From: Psococerastis gibbosa
Taxonomy: Eukaryota > Arthropoda > Insecta > Psocodea > Psocidae
Length of the DNA stretch: 64,000 nt
Assembly: GCA_963971405.1 (NCBI GenBank)
Contig: OZ020491.1
Coordinates: forward strand, 34,895,019-34,959,018
Direction: 5' to 3'
A model generated the notes under the pieces. The model did not search any database, was not told where the DNA came from, and worked only from the letters and a program-made list of their open reading frames with translations. The position numbers and the translations under genes were made by a program. Below are positions 23,666 to 37,652 of this stretch, in pieces. Positions within the stretch are counted from its first letter, which is position 1. The number at the start of each line of letters is the position of its first letter.

Positions 23666-24498
23666 TAGCTATTTTTCTTATTCTTGTCGAATGAATTTTT
23701 TTTTAGCTACATTTACACTGATGAACACGCAGGAACAATTGTTCAATGTTAATTACAATACATTGAGCCAAAACAAGCCAAATTAAGACACCAGTGTCAT
23801 ATCAAAACCTTTAAAAAAAATAAAATAAGTAAATAGCTATTTTTCGTATTCTTGTCGATTGAATTTTTTGTAGCTACATTTACACCGATGAACACGCACG
23901 AGCAAGTGGCCAATATTAAGTTCAATACATTGAGCCTAAATAAGCAAAACTAAGACACCTATATCTTTTTAAGACCTTTAAAAAAAATAAAATAAGTAAA
24001 TAGCTATTTTTCTTATTCTTGTCGAATGAATTTTTTTTAGCTACATTTAAACCGATGAACACGCAGGAGCAATTGCTTAATGTCAAGTACAATACAATGA
24101 GCCAAAATAAGCAAAATTAAGACACCTATATCTTTATAAAACCTTTAAAAAAATAAAATAAGTAAATAGCTATTTTTCTTATTCTTGTCGAATGAATTTT
24201 TTTTAGCAACATTTACACTGATGAACACGCAGGAACAATTGCTCAATGTTAATTACAATACAATGAGCCAAAACAAGCCAAATAAAGACACCCGTGTCAT
24301 ATCAAGACCTTTAAAAAAATAAAATAAGTAAATAGCTATTTTTCTTATTCTTGTCGAATGAATTTTTTTAGCTACATTTACACCGATGAACACGCAAGAG
24401 CAATTGCTCAATGTCAAGTACAATACAATGAGCCTAAATAAGCAAAATTAAGACACCTATATCTTTTTAAGACCTTTAAAAAAAATTAAATAAGTAAA
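23666..24498 (+). repeat. Five-monomer tandem duplication, copy 2 (833 bp)
   Basis: Same types as copy 1, but with ATCAAAACC in m20, CTTTATAAAACC in m23 and a CTTATTC front in m25. These three variants are shared with block 5 (18970-19520), not with copy 1. The second copy therefore looks like block-5 sequence joined to block 6, rather than a fresh copy of its neighbour. Confidence 0.8.
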
Positions 24499-27400
24499 TA
24501 GCTATTTTTCTAATTCTTGTCGAATGAATTTTTTTTAGCTACATTTACACCGATGAACACGCACGAGCAATTGCTTAATGTTAAGTACAATACAATGAGC
24601 CATAATAAGCAAAATTAAGACACCCTTATCATATCAAGACCTTTAAAAAAATAAAATAAGTAAATAGCTATTTTTTTTATTCTTGTCGAATGAATTTTTT
24701 TTAGCTACATTTACACCGATGAACACGCAAGAGCAATTGCTCAATGTCAAGTACAATACAATGAGCCTAAATAAGCAAAATTAAGACACCTATATCTTTT
24801 TAAGACCTTTAAAAAAAATTAAATAAGTAAATAGCTATTTTTCTAATTCTTGTCGAATGAATTTTTTTTAGCTACATTTACACCGATGAACACGCACGAG
24901 CAATTGCTTAATGTTAAGTACAATACAATGAGCCATAATAAGCAAAATTAAGACACCCTTATCATATCAAGACCTTTAAAAAAATAAAATAAGTAAATAG
25001 CTATTTTTTTTATTCTTGTCGAATGAATTTTTTTTAGCTACATTTACACCGATGAACACGCAGGAGAAATTGCTCAATGTTAATTTTAATACAATGAGCC
25101 AAAATAAGCCAAATTAAGACACCCGTGTCATATCAAGACCTTTAAAAAAAATAAAATAAGTATATAGCTATTTTTCGTATTCTTGTCGAATGAATTTTTT
25201 TTAGCTACATTTACACCGATGAACACGCAGGAGCAATTGCTCAATGTTAAATTCAATACAATGAGCCAAAGTAAGCAAAATTAAGACACCCTTATCATAT
25301 CAAGACCTTTTGAAAAATAAAATAAGTAAATAGCTATTTTTCTTATTCTTGTCGAATGAATTTTTTTTAGCTACATTTACACCGATGAACACGCACAAAC
25401 AATTGCTCAATGTTAAGTACAATACATTGAGCCAAAATAAGCAAAATTAAGACACCTATATCTTTTTAAAACCTTTAAAAAAAATAAAATAAGTAAATAG
25501 CTATTTTTCTTATTCTTGTCGAATGAATTTTTTTTAGCTACATTTACACCGATGAACACGCAGGAGCAATTGCTCAATGTTTAGTACAATACAATGAGCC
25601 AAAATAAGCAAAATTAAGACACCCTTATCATATCAAGACCTTTAAAAAAAATAAAATAAGTAAATAGCTATTTTTTTTTATTCTTGTCGAATGAATTTTT
25701 TTTAGCAACATTTAAACCGATGAACACGCAGGAGCAAATGCTCAATGTCAAGTACAATACGATGAGCCAAAATAAGCAAAATTAAGACACCTATATTTTT
25801 TTAAAACCTTTAAAAAAATAAAATAAGTAAATAGCTATTTTTTTAATTCTTGTCGTATGAATTTTTTTTAGCTACATCTACACCGATGAACACGCAGGAG
25901 CAATTGCTCAATGTTAAGTACAATACATTGAGCCAAAATAAGCAAAACTAAGACACCTATATCTTTCTAAAACCTTTAAAAAAAAAAAAATAAGTAAATA
26001 GCTATTTTTCTTATTCTTGTCGAATGAATTTTTTTTAGCTACATTTACACCGATGAACACGCAGGAGCAATTGCTCAATGTTAAGTACAATACAATGAGC
26101 CAAAATAAGCAAAATTAAGACACCGTTATCATATCAAGACCTTTAAAAAAATAAAATAAGTAAATAGCTATTTTTCTTATTCTTGTCGAATGAATTTTTT
26201 TTAGCTACATTTACACCGATGAACACGCAGCAGCAATTGCTCAATGTTAAGTACAATACAATGAGCCAAAATAAGCCAATTTAAGACACCCTTGTCATAT
26301 CAAGACCTTTAAAAAAAAATAAGTATATAGCTATTTTTCGTATTCTTGCCGAATGAATTTTTTGTAGCTACATTTACACCGATGAACACGCAGGGGCAAG
26401 TGGCCAATGTTAAGTACAATACAGTGAGCCTAAATAAGCAACATTAAGACACCTATGTCTTTTTAAGACCTTTAAAAAAAAAAAATAAGTAAATAGCTAT
26501 TTTTCTTATTCTTGTCGAATGAATTTTTTTTAGGTACATTTACACCGATGAACACGCAGGAGCAATTGCTCAATGTTAAGTGCAATACATTGAGCCAAAA
26601 AAAGCAAAATTAAGACACCTATATCTTTTTAAAACCTTTAAAAAAAATAAAATAAGTAAATAGCTATTTTTCTTATTCTTGTCGAATGAATTTTTTTTAG
26701 CTACATTTACACCGATGAACACGCAGAAGCAATTGCTCAATGTTAAGTACAATACATTGAGCCAAAATAAGCAAAATTAAGACACCCTTATCATATCAAG
26801 ACCTTTAAAAAAAATAAAATAAGTAAATAGCTATTTTTTTTATTCTTGTCGAATGAATTTTTTTTAGCAACATTTAAACCGATGAACACGCAGGAGCAAT
26901 TGCTTAATGTCAAGTACAATACAATGAGCCAAAATAAGCAAAATTAAGACACCTATATCTTTTTAAAACCTTTAAAAAAATAAAATAAGTAAATAGCTAT
27001 TTTTCTTATTCTTGTCGAATGAATTTTTTTTAGCTACATTTACACTGATGAGCACGCAGGAACAATTGCTCAATGTTAATTACAATACAATGAGCCAAAA
27101 CAAGCCAAATAAAGACACCCGTGTCATATCAAGACCTTTAAAAAAAATAAAATAAGTAAATAGCTATTTTTCGTATTCTTGTCGAATGAATTTTTTTAGC
27201 TACATTTACACCGATGAACACGCAGGAGCAATTGCTCAATGTTAATTACAATACAGTGAGCCATAATAAGCCAAATTAAGACACCCTTGTCATATCAAGA
27301 CCTTTAAAAAAAATAAAATAAGTAAATAGCTATTTTTTTTATTCTTGTCGAATGAATTTTTTTTGGCAACATTTAAACCGATGAACACGCAGGAGCAATT

Positions 27401-27991
27401 GCTTAATGTCAAGTACAATACAATGAGCCAAAATAAGCAAAATTAAGACACCTATATCTTTTTAAAACCTTTAAAAAAATAAAATAAGTAAATAGCTATT
27501 TTTCTTATTCTTGTCGAATGAATTTTTTTTAGCTACATTTACACTGATGAACACGCACGAGCAATTGGTTAATGTTAAGTACAATACAATGAGCCAAAAT
27601 AAGCAAAATTAAGACACCCTTATCATATCACGACCTTTAAAAAAATAAAATAAGTAAATAGCTATTTTTTTTATTCTTGTCGAATGAATTTCTTTTAGCA
27701 ACATTTAAACCGATGAACACGCAGGAGCAATTGCTCAATGTCAAGTGCAATACATTGAGCTAAAAAAAGCAAAATTAAGACACCTATATCTTTTTAAAAC
27801 CTTTAAAAAAATAAAATAAGTAAATAGCTATTTTTCTAATTCTTGTCGAATGAATTTTTTTTAGCTACATTTACACCGATGAACACGCAGGAGCAATTGC
27901 TCAATGTTAATTACAATACAATGAGCCATAATAAGCCAAATTAAGACACCCGTGTCATACCAAGACCTTTAAAAAAAATAAAATAAGTAAA

Positions 27992-30900
27992 TAGCTATTT
28001 TTTTTATTCTTGTCGAATGAATTTTTTTTAGCAACATTTACACCGATGAACACGCAGGAGCATGTGGCCGATGTTAAGTACAATACAGTGAGCCTAAATA
28101 AGCAAATAAGACACCTATATCTTTTTAAGACCTTTAAAAAAAATAAAATAAGTAAATAGCTATTTTTCTTATTCTTGTCGAATGAATTTTTTTTAGGTAC
28201 ATTTAAACCGATGAACACGCAGGAACAATTGCTCAATGTTAGGTGCAATACATTGAGAGAAAAAAAGCAAAATTAAGACAGCTATATCTTTTTAAAACCT
28301 TTAAAAAAATAAAATAAGTAAATAGCTATTTTTCTTATTCTTGTCGAATGAATTTTTTTTTAGCTACATTTACACTGATGAACACGCAGGAAAAATTGTT
28401 CAATGTTAATTACAATACATTGAGCCAAAACAAGCCAAATTAAGACACCAGTGTCATATCAAGACCTTTAAAAAAAATAAAATAAGTAAATAGCTATTTT
28501 TCGTATTCTTGTCGATTGAATTTTTTGTAGCTACATTTACACCGATGAACACGCACGAGCAAGTGGCCAATATTAAGTTCAATACATTGAGCCTAAATAA
28601 GCAAAACTAAGACACCTATATCTTTTTAAGACCTTTAAAAAAAATAAAATAAGTAAATAGCTATTTTTCTTATTCTTGTCGAATGAATTTTTTTTAGCTA
28701 CATTTACAACGATGAACACGCAGGAGCAATTGCTTAATGTTTAGTACAATACAATGAGCCTAAATAAGCAAAACTAAGACACCTATATCTTTTTAAGACC
28801 TTTAAAAAAATAAAATAAGTAAATAGCTATTTTTCTTATTCTTGTCGAATGAATTTTTTTAGCTACATTTAAACCGATGAACACGCAGGAGCAATTGCTT
28901 AATGTCAAGTACAATACAATGAGCCAAAATAAGCAAAATTAAGACACCTATATCTTTTTAAAACCTTTAAAAAAATAAAATAAGTAAATAGCTATTTTTC
29001 TTATTCTTGTCGAATGAATTTTTTTTAGCAACATTTACACTGATGAACACGCAGGAACAATTGCTCAATGTTAATTTTAATACAGTGAGCCATAATAAGC
29101 CAAATTAAGACACCCGTGTCATATCAAGACCTTTAAAAAAAATAAAATAAGTAAATAGCTATTTTTTTTATTCTTGTCGAATGAATTTTTTTTAGCAACA
29201 TTTAAACCGATGGACACGCAGGAGCAATTGCTCAATGTCAAGTACAATACAATGAGCCTAAATAAGCAAAATTAAGACACCTATATCTTTTTAAGACCTT
29301 TAAAAAAAATTAAATAAGTAAATAGCTATTTTTCTAATTCTTGTCGAATGAATTTTTTTTAGCTACATTTACACCGATGAACACGCACGAGCAATTGCTT
29401 AATGTTAAGTACAATACAATGAGCCATAATAAGCAAAATTAAGACACCCTTATCATATCAAGACCTTTAAAAAAATAAAATAAGTAAATAGCTATTTTTT
29501 TTATTCTTGTCGAATGAATTTTTTTTAGCTACATTTACACCGATGAACACGCAGGAGAAATTGCTCAATGTTAATTTTAATACAATGAGCCAAAATAAGC
29601 CAAATTAAGACACCCGTGTCATATCAAGACCTTTAAAAAAAATAAAATAAGTATATAGCTATTTTTCGTATTCTTGTCGAATGAATTTTTTTTAGCTACA
29701 TTTACACCGATGAACACGCAGGAGCAATTGCTCAATGTTAAATTCAATACAGTGAGCCAAAGTAAGCAAAATTAAGACACCCTTATCATATCAAGACCTT
29801 TTGAAAAATAAAATAAGTAAATAGCTATTTTTCTTATTCTTGTCGAATGAATTTTTTTTAGCTACATTTACACCGATGAACACGCACAAACAATTGCTCA
29901 ATGTTAAGTACAATACATTGAGCCAAAATAAGCAAAATTAAGACACCTATATCTTTTTAAAACCTTTAAAAAAAATAAAATAAGTAAATAGCTATTTTTC
30001 TTATTCTTGTCGAATGAATTTTTTTTAGCTACATTTACACCGATGAACACGCAGGAGCAATTGCTCAATGTTTAGTACAATACAATGAGCCAAAATAAGC
30101 AAAATTAAGACACCCGCGTCATACCAAGACCTTTAAAAAAAATAAAATAAGTAAATAGCTATTTTTTTTATTCTTGTCGAATGAATTTTTTTTAGCAACA
30201 TTTACACCGATGAACACGCAGGAGCATGTGGCCGATGTTAAGTACAATACAATGAGCCTAAATAAGCAAAACTAAGACACCTATATCTTTTTAAGACCTT
30301 TAAAAAAATAAAATAAGTAAATAGCTATTTTTCTTATTCTTGTCGAATGAATTTTTTTTAGCTACATTTAAACCGATGAACACGCAGGAGCAATTGCTTA
30401 ATGTCAAGTACAATACAATGAGCCAAAATAAGCAAAATTAAGACACCTATATCTTTTTAAAACCTTTAAAAAAATAAAATAAGTAAATAGCTATTTTTCT
30501 TATTCTTGTCGAATGAATTTTTTTTAGCAACATTTACACTGATGAACACGCAGGAACAATTGCTCAATGTTAATTACAATACAATGAGCCAAAACAAGCC
30601 AAATAAAGACACCCGTGTCATATCAAGACCTTTAAAAAAAATAAAATAAGTAAATAATTATTTTTCGTATTCTTGTCGAATGAATTTTTTTAGCTACATT
30701 TACACCGATGAACACGCAAGAGCAATTGCTCAATGTCAAGTACAATACACTGAGCCTAAATAAGCAAAATTAAGACACCTATATCTTTTTAAGACCTTTA
30801 AAAAAAATTAAATAAGTAAATAGCTATTTTTCTAATTCTTGTCGAATGAATTTTTTTTAGCTACATTTACACCGATGAACACGCACGAGCAATTGCTTAA

Positions 30901-33489
30901 TGTTAAGTACAATACAGTGAGCCATAATAAGCAAAATTAAGACACCCTTATCATATCAAGACCTTTAAAAAAATAAAATAAGTAAATAGCTATTTTTTTT
31001 ATTCTTGTCGAATGAATTTTTTTTAGCTACATTTACACCGATGAACACGCAGGAGAAATTGCTCAATGTTAATTTTAATACAATGAGCCAAAATAAGCCA
31101 AATTAAGACACCCGTGTCATATCAAGACCTATAAAAAAAATAAAATAAGTATATACTTAGCTATTTTTCGTATTCTTGTCGAATGAATTTTTTTTAGCTA
31201 CATTTACACCGATGAACACGCAGGAGCAATTGCTCAATGTTAAATTCAATACAGTGAGCCAAAGTAAGCAAAATTAAGACACCCTTATCATATCAAGACC
31301 TTTTGAAAAATAAAATAAGTAAATAGCTATTTTTCTTATTCTTGTCGAATGAATTTTTTTTAGCTACATTTACACCGATGAACACGCACAAACAATTGCT
31401 CAATGTTAAGTACAATACATTGAGCCAAAATAAGCAAAATTAAGACACCTATATCTTTTTAAAACCTTTAAAAAAAATAAAATAAGTAAATAGCAATTTT
31501 TCTTATTCTTGTCGAATGAATTTTTTTTAGCTACATTTACACCGATGAACACGCAGGGGCAATTGCTCAATGTTAAGTACAATACATTGAGCCAAAATAA
31601 GCAAAATTAAGACACCTATATCTTTTTAAAACCTTTAAAAAAAATAAAATAAGTAAATAGCTATTTTTTTTTATTCTTGTCGAATGAATTTTTTTTAGCA
31701 ACATTTAAACCGATGAACACGCAGGAGCAAATGCTCAATGTCAAGTACAATACGATGAGCCAAAATAAGCAAAATTAAGACACCTATATTTTTTTAAAAC
31801 CTTTAAAAAAATAAAATAAGTAAATAGCTATTTTTTTAATTCTTGTCGTATGAATTTTTTTTAGCTACATCTACACCGATGAACACGCAGGAGCAATTGC
31901 TCAATGTTAAGTACAATACAATGAGCCAAAATAAGCAAAATTAAGACACCGTTATCATATCAAGACCTTTAAAAAAATAAAATAAGTAAATAGCTATTTT
32001 TCTTATTCTTGTCGAATGAATTTTTTTTAGCTACATTTACACCGATGAACACGCAGCAGCAATTGCTCAATGTTAAGTACAATACATTGAGCCAAAATAA
32101 GCCAATTTAAGACACCCTTGTCATATCAAGACCTTCAAAAAAAAAAATAAGTATATAGCTATTTTTCGTATTCTTGCCGAATGAATTTTTTGTAGCTACA
32201 TTTACACCGATGAACACGCAGGGGCAAGTGGCCAATGTTAAGTACAATACAGTGAGCCTAAATAAGCAACATTAAGACACCTATATCTTTTTAAGACCTT
32301 TAAAAAAAAAAAAATAAGTAAATAGCTATTTTTCTTATTCTTGTCGAATGAATTTTTTTTAGGTACATTTACACCGATGAACACGCAGGAACAATGGCTC
32401 AATGTTAAGTGCAATACATTGAGCCAAAAAAAGCAAAATTAAGACACCTATATCTTTTTAAAACCTTTAAAAAAAATAAAATAAGTAAATAGCTATTTTT
32501 CTTATTCTTGTCGAATGAATTTTTTTTAGCTACATTTACACCAATGAACACGCAGAAGCAATTGCTCAATGTTAAGTACAATACATTGAGCCAAAATAAG
32601 CAAAATTAAGACACCCTTATCATATCAAGACCTTTAAAAAAAATAAAATAAGTAAATAGCTATTTTTTTTATTCTTGTCGAATGAATTTTTTTTAGCAAC
32701 ATTTAAACCGATGAACACGCAGGAGCAATTGCTTAATGTCAAGAACAATACAATGAGCCAAAATAAGCAAAATTAAGACACCTATATCTTTTTAAAACCT
32801 TTAAAAAAATAAAATAAGTAAATAGCTATTTTTCTTATTCTTGTCGAATGAATTCTTTTTAGCTACATTTACACTGATGAACACGCAGGAACAATTGCTC
32901 AATGTTAATTACAATACAATGAGCCAAAACAAGCCAAATAAAGACACCCGTGTCATATCAAGACCTTTAAAAAAAATAAAATAAGTAAATAGCTATTTTT
33001 CGTATTCTTGTCGAATGAATTTTTTTAGCTACATTTACACCGATGAACACGCAGGAGCAATTGCTCAATGTTAATTACAATACAGTGAGCCATAATAAGC
33101 CAAATTAAGACACCCTCGTCATATCAAGACCTTTAAAAAAAATAAAATAAGTAAATAGCTATTTTTTTTATTCTTGTCGAATGAATTTTTTTTGGCAACA
33201 TTTAAACCGATGAACACGCAGGAGCAATTGCTTAATGTCAAGTACAATACAATGAGCCAAAATAAGCAAAATTAAGACACCTATATCTTTTTAAAACCTT
33301 TAAAAAAAATAAAATAAGTAAATAGCTATTTTTCTTGTTCTTGTCGAATGAATTTTTTTTAGCTACATTTACACCGATGAACACGCAGGAGCAATTGCTC
33401 AATGTTTAGTACAATACAATGAGCCAAAATAAGCAAAATTAAGACACCCGTGTCATACCAAGACCTTTAAAAAAAATAAAATAAGTAAA
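27992..33489 (+). repeat. HOR block 7, 33 monomers: 18-23, 24/15, 16/25, 1-4, 5/17, 18/22, 23-25, 1-4, 5', 6, 7/8, 9-17
   Basis: The 24/15 unit (near 29015) is a patchwork: m24 front, TTAATTTTAATAC of m2, CAGTGAGCCATAATAAGCC of m15, then CCGTGTC. 16/25 has GATGGACACGC. After m4, m5 takes the m17-like tail CGCGTCATACC (as at 1682) and leads to an m18/m22 chimera at 30156. From there to the end the block matches 2516-5852. One m3 near 31155 has a 4-bp insertion (CTTA) before the first AGCTA. Confidence 0.82.
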
Positions 33490-36400
33490 TAGCTATTTTT
33501 TTTATTCTTGTCGAATGAATTTTTTTTAGCAACATTTACACCGATGAACACGCAGGAGCATGTGGCCGATGTTAAGTACAATACAGTGAGCCTAAATAAG
33601 CAAATAAGACACCTATATCTTTTTAAGACCTTTAAAAAAAATAAAATAAGTAAATAGCTATTTTTCTTATTCTTGTCGAATGAATTTATTTTAGGTACAT
33701 TTAAACCGATTAACACGCAGGAACAATTGCTCAATGTTAGGTGCAATACATTGAGAGAAAAAAAGCAAAATTAAGACAGCTATATCTTTTTAAAACCTTT
33801 AAAAAAATAAAATAAGTAAATAGCTATTTTTCTTATTCTTGTCGAATGAATTTTTTTTTAGCTACATTTACACTGATGAACACGCAGGAACAATTGTTCA
33901 ATGTTAACTACAATACATTGAGCCAAAACAAGCCAAATTAAGACACCAGTGTCATATCAAGACCTTTAAAAAAAATAAAATAAGTAAATAGCTATTTTTC
34001 GTATTCTTGTCGATTGAATTTTTTGTAGCTACATTTACACCGATGAACACGCACGAGCAAGTGGCCAATATTAAGTTCAATACATTGAGCCTAAATAAGC
34101 AAAACTAAGACACCTATATCTTTTTAAGACCTTTAAAAAAAATAAAATAAGTAAATAGCTATTTTTCTTATTCTTGTCGAATGAATTTTTTTTAGCTACA
34201 TTTACAACGATGAACACGCAGGAGCAATTGCTTAATGTTTAGTACAATACAATGAGCCTAAATAAGCAAAACTAAGACACCTATATCTTTTTAAGACCTT
34301 TAAAAAAAATAAAATAAGTAAATAGCTATTTTTCTTATTCTTGTCGAATGAATTTTTTTTAGCTACATTTAAACCGATGAACACGCAGGAGCAATTGCTT
34401 AATGTCAAGTACAATACAATGAGCCAAAATAAGCAAAATTAAGACACCTATATCTTTTTAAAACCTTTAAAAAAATAAAATAAGTAAATAGCTATTTTTC
34501 TTATTCTTGTCGAATGAATTTTTTTTAGCAACATTTACACTGATGAACACGCAGGAACAATTGCTCAATGTTAATTACAATACAATGAGCCAAAACAAGC
34601 CAAATAAAGACACCCGTGTCATATCAAGACCTTTAAAAAAAATAAAATAAGTAAATAGCTATTTTTCGTATTCTTGTCGAATGAATTTTTTTAGCTACAT
34701 TTACACCGATGAACACGCAAGAGCAATTGCTCAATGTCAAGTACAATACAATGAGCCTAAATAAGCAAAATTAAGACACCTATATCTTTTTAAGACCTTT
34801 AAAAAAAATTAAATAAGTAAATAGCTATTTTTCTAATTCTTGTCGAATGAATTTTTTTTAGCTACATTTACACCGATGAACACGCACGAGCAATTGCTTA
34901 ATGTTAAGTACAATACAGTGAGCCATAATAAGCAAAATTAAGACACCCTTATCATATCAAGACCTTTAAAAAAATAAAATAAGTAAATAGCTATTTTTTT
35001 TATTCTTGTCGAATGAATTTTTTTTAGCTACATTTACACCGATGAACACGCAGGAGAAATTGCTCAATGTTAATTTTAATACAATGAGCCAAAATAAGCC
35101 AAATTAAGACACCCGTGTCATATCAAGACCTTTAAAAAAAATAAAATAAGTATATAGCTATTTTTCGTATTCTTGTCGAATGAATTTTTTTTAGCTACAT
35201 TTACACCGATGAACACGCAGGAGCAATTGCTCAATGTTAAATTCAATACAGTGAGCCAAAGTAAGCAAAATTAAGACACCCTTATCATATCAAGACCTTT
35301 TGAAAAATAAAATAAGTAAATAGCTATTTTTCTTATTCTTGTCGAATGAATTTTTTTTAGCTACATTTACACCGATGAACACGCAGGAGCAATTGCTCAA
35401 TGTTAAATTCAATACAGTGAGCCAAAGTAAGCAAAATTAAGACACCCTTATCATATCAAGACCTTTTGAAAAATAAAATAAGTAAATAGCTATTTTTCTT
35501 ATTCTTGTCGAATGAATTTTTTTTAGCTACATTTACACCGATGAACACGCACAAACAATTGCTCAATGTTAAGTACAATACATTGAGCCAAAATAAGCAA
35601 AATTAAGACACCTATATCTTTTTAAAACCTTTAAAAAAAATAAAATAAGTAAATAGCAATTTTTCTTATTCTTGTCGAATGAATTTTTTTTAGCTACATT
35701 TACACCGATGAACACGCAGGAGCAATTGCTCAATGTTAAGTACAATACATTGAGCCAAAATAAGCAAAATTAAGACACCTATATCTTTTTAAAACCTTTA
35801 AAAAAAATAAAATAAGTAAATAGCTATTTTTTTTTATTCTTGTCGAATGAATTTTTTTTAGCAACATTTAAACCGATGAACACGCAGGAGCAAATGCTCA
35901 ATGTCAAGTACAATACGATGAGCCAAAATAAGCAAAATTAAGACACCTATTTTTTTTTAAAACCTTTAAAAAAATAAAATAAGTAAATAGCTATTTTTTT
36001 AATTCTTGTCGTATGAATTTTTTTTAGCTACATCTACACCGATGAACACGCAGGAGCAATTGCTCAATGTTAAGTACAATACAATGAGCCAAAATAAGCA
36101 AAATTAAGACACCGTTATCATATCAAGACCTTTAAAAAAATAAAATAAGTAAATAGCTATTTTTCTTATTCTTGTCGAATGAATTTTTTTTAGCTACATT
36201 TACACCGATGAACACGCAGCAGCAATTGCTCAATGTTAAGTACAATACATTGAGCCAAAATAAGCCAATTTAAGACACCCTTGTCATATCAAGACCTTCA
36301 AAAAAAAAAATAAGTATATAGCTATTTTTCGTATTCTTGCCGAATGAATTTTTTGTAGCTACATTTACACCGATGAACACGCAGGGGCAAGTGGCCAATG

Positions 36401-37652
36401 TTAAGTACAATACAGTGAGCCTAAATAAGCAACATTAAGACACCTATATCTTTTTAAGACCTTTAAAAAAAAAAAAATAAGTAAATAGCTATTTTTCTTA
36501 TTCTTGTCGAATGAATTTTTTTTAGGTACATTTACACCGATGAACACGCAGGAACAATTGCTCAATGTTAAGTGCAATACATTGAGCCAAAAAAAGCAAA
36601 ATTAAGACACCTATATCTTTTTAAAACCTTTAAAAAAAATAAAATAAGTAAATAGCTATTTTTCTTATTCTTGTCGAATGAATTTTTTTTAGCTACATTT
36701 ACACCAATGAACACGCAGAAGCAATTGCTCAATGTTAAGTACAATACATTGAGCCAAAATAAGCAAAATTAAGACACCCTTATCATATCAAGACCTTTAA
36801 AAAAAATAAAATAAGTAAATAGCTATTTTTTTTATTCTTGTCGAATGAATTTTTTTTAGCAACATTTAAACCGATGAACACGCAGCAGCAATTGCTTAAT
36901 GTCAAGAACAATACAATGAGCCAAAATAAGCAAAATTAAGACACCTATATCTTTTTAAAACCTTTAAAAAAATAAAATAAGTAAATAGCTATTTTTCTTA
37001 TTCTTGTCGAATGAATTCTTTTTAGCTACATTTACACTGATGAACACGCAGGAACAATTGCTCAATGTTAATTACAATACAATGAGCCAAAACAAGCCAA
37101 ATAAAGACACCCGTGTCATATCAAGACCTTTAAAAAAAATAAAATAAGTAAATAGCTATTTTTCGTATTCTTGTCGAATGAATTTTTTTAGCTACATTTA
37201 CACCGATGAACACGCAGGAGCAATTGCTCAATGTTAATTACAATACAGTGAGCCATAATAAGCCAAATTAAGACACCCTCGTCATATCAAGACCTTTAAA
37301 AAAAATAAAATAAGTAAATAGCTATTTTTTTTATTCTTGTCGAATGAATTTTTTTTGGCAACATTTAAACCGATGAACACGCAGGAGCAATTGCTTAATG
37401 TCAAGTACAATACAATGAGCCATAATAAGCAAAATTAAGACACCTATATCTTTTTAAAACCTTTAAAAAAAATAAAATAAGTAAATAGCTATTTTTCTTG
37501 TTCTTGTCGAATGAATTTTTTTTAGCTACATTTACACCGATGAACACGCAGGAGCAATTGCTCAATGTTTAGTACAATACAATGAGCCAAAATAAGCAAA
37601 ATTAAGACACCCGTGTCATACCAAGACCTTTAAAAAAAATAAAATAAGTAAA
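33490..37652 (+). repeat. HOR block 8, 25 monomers: 18-25, 1-3, 4/3, 4, 5', 6, 7/8, 9-17
   Basis: The total is 25 units, but not the standard 25: one unit is gained by a duplicated m3 (the second, near 35329, with the CTTATTC front of m4) and one lost by the 7/8 fusion near 35990. It shares the 5' variant (TAGCAATTTTT, near 35655) and the GAATTCTTTTTAGC m14 with the end of block 7, so the two are close relatives. m19 has GATTAACACGC and GAATTTATTTTAGG. Confidence 0.84.

Larger units (their letters stand above)
22502..27991 (+). repeat. HOR block 6, 33 monomers with a five-unit duplication
   Basis: Order: 18, 19, (20, 21, 23, 24, 25) twice, 1, 2/25, 1-13, 14-16, 14/x1, x2, x3. The m18 start is mutated to TAGTTTTTTT. 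m22 is absent, m21 being followed directly by m23. The two five-unit copies are 22833-23665 and 23666-24498. The 2/25 chimera at 24665 re-enters m1, giving a two-unit duplication of 333 bp. The 14/x1 chimera near 27500 joins CACTGATG to CACGAGCAATTGGTT. Confidence 0.82.

Noticed and set aside
31141..31175. Possible insertion site of a mobile element in an m3 unit
   Set aside because: Only four extra bases (CTTA) are present, with no target duplication or element sequence. A simple small insertion.
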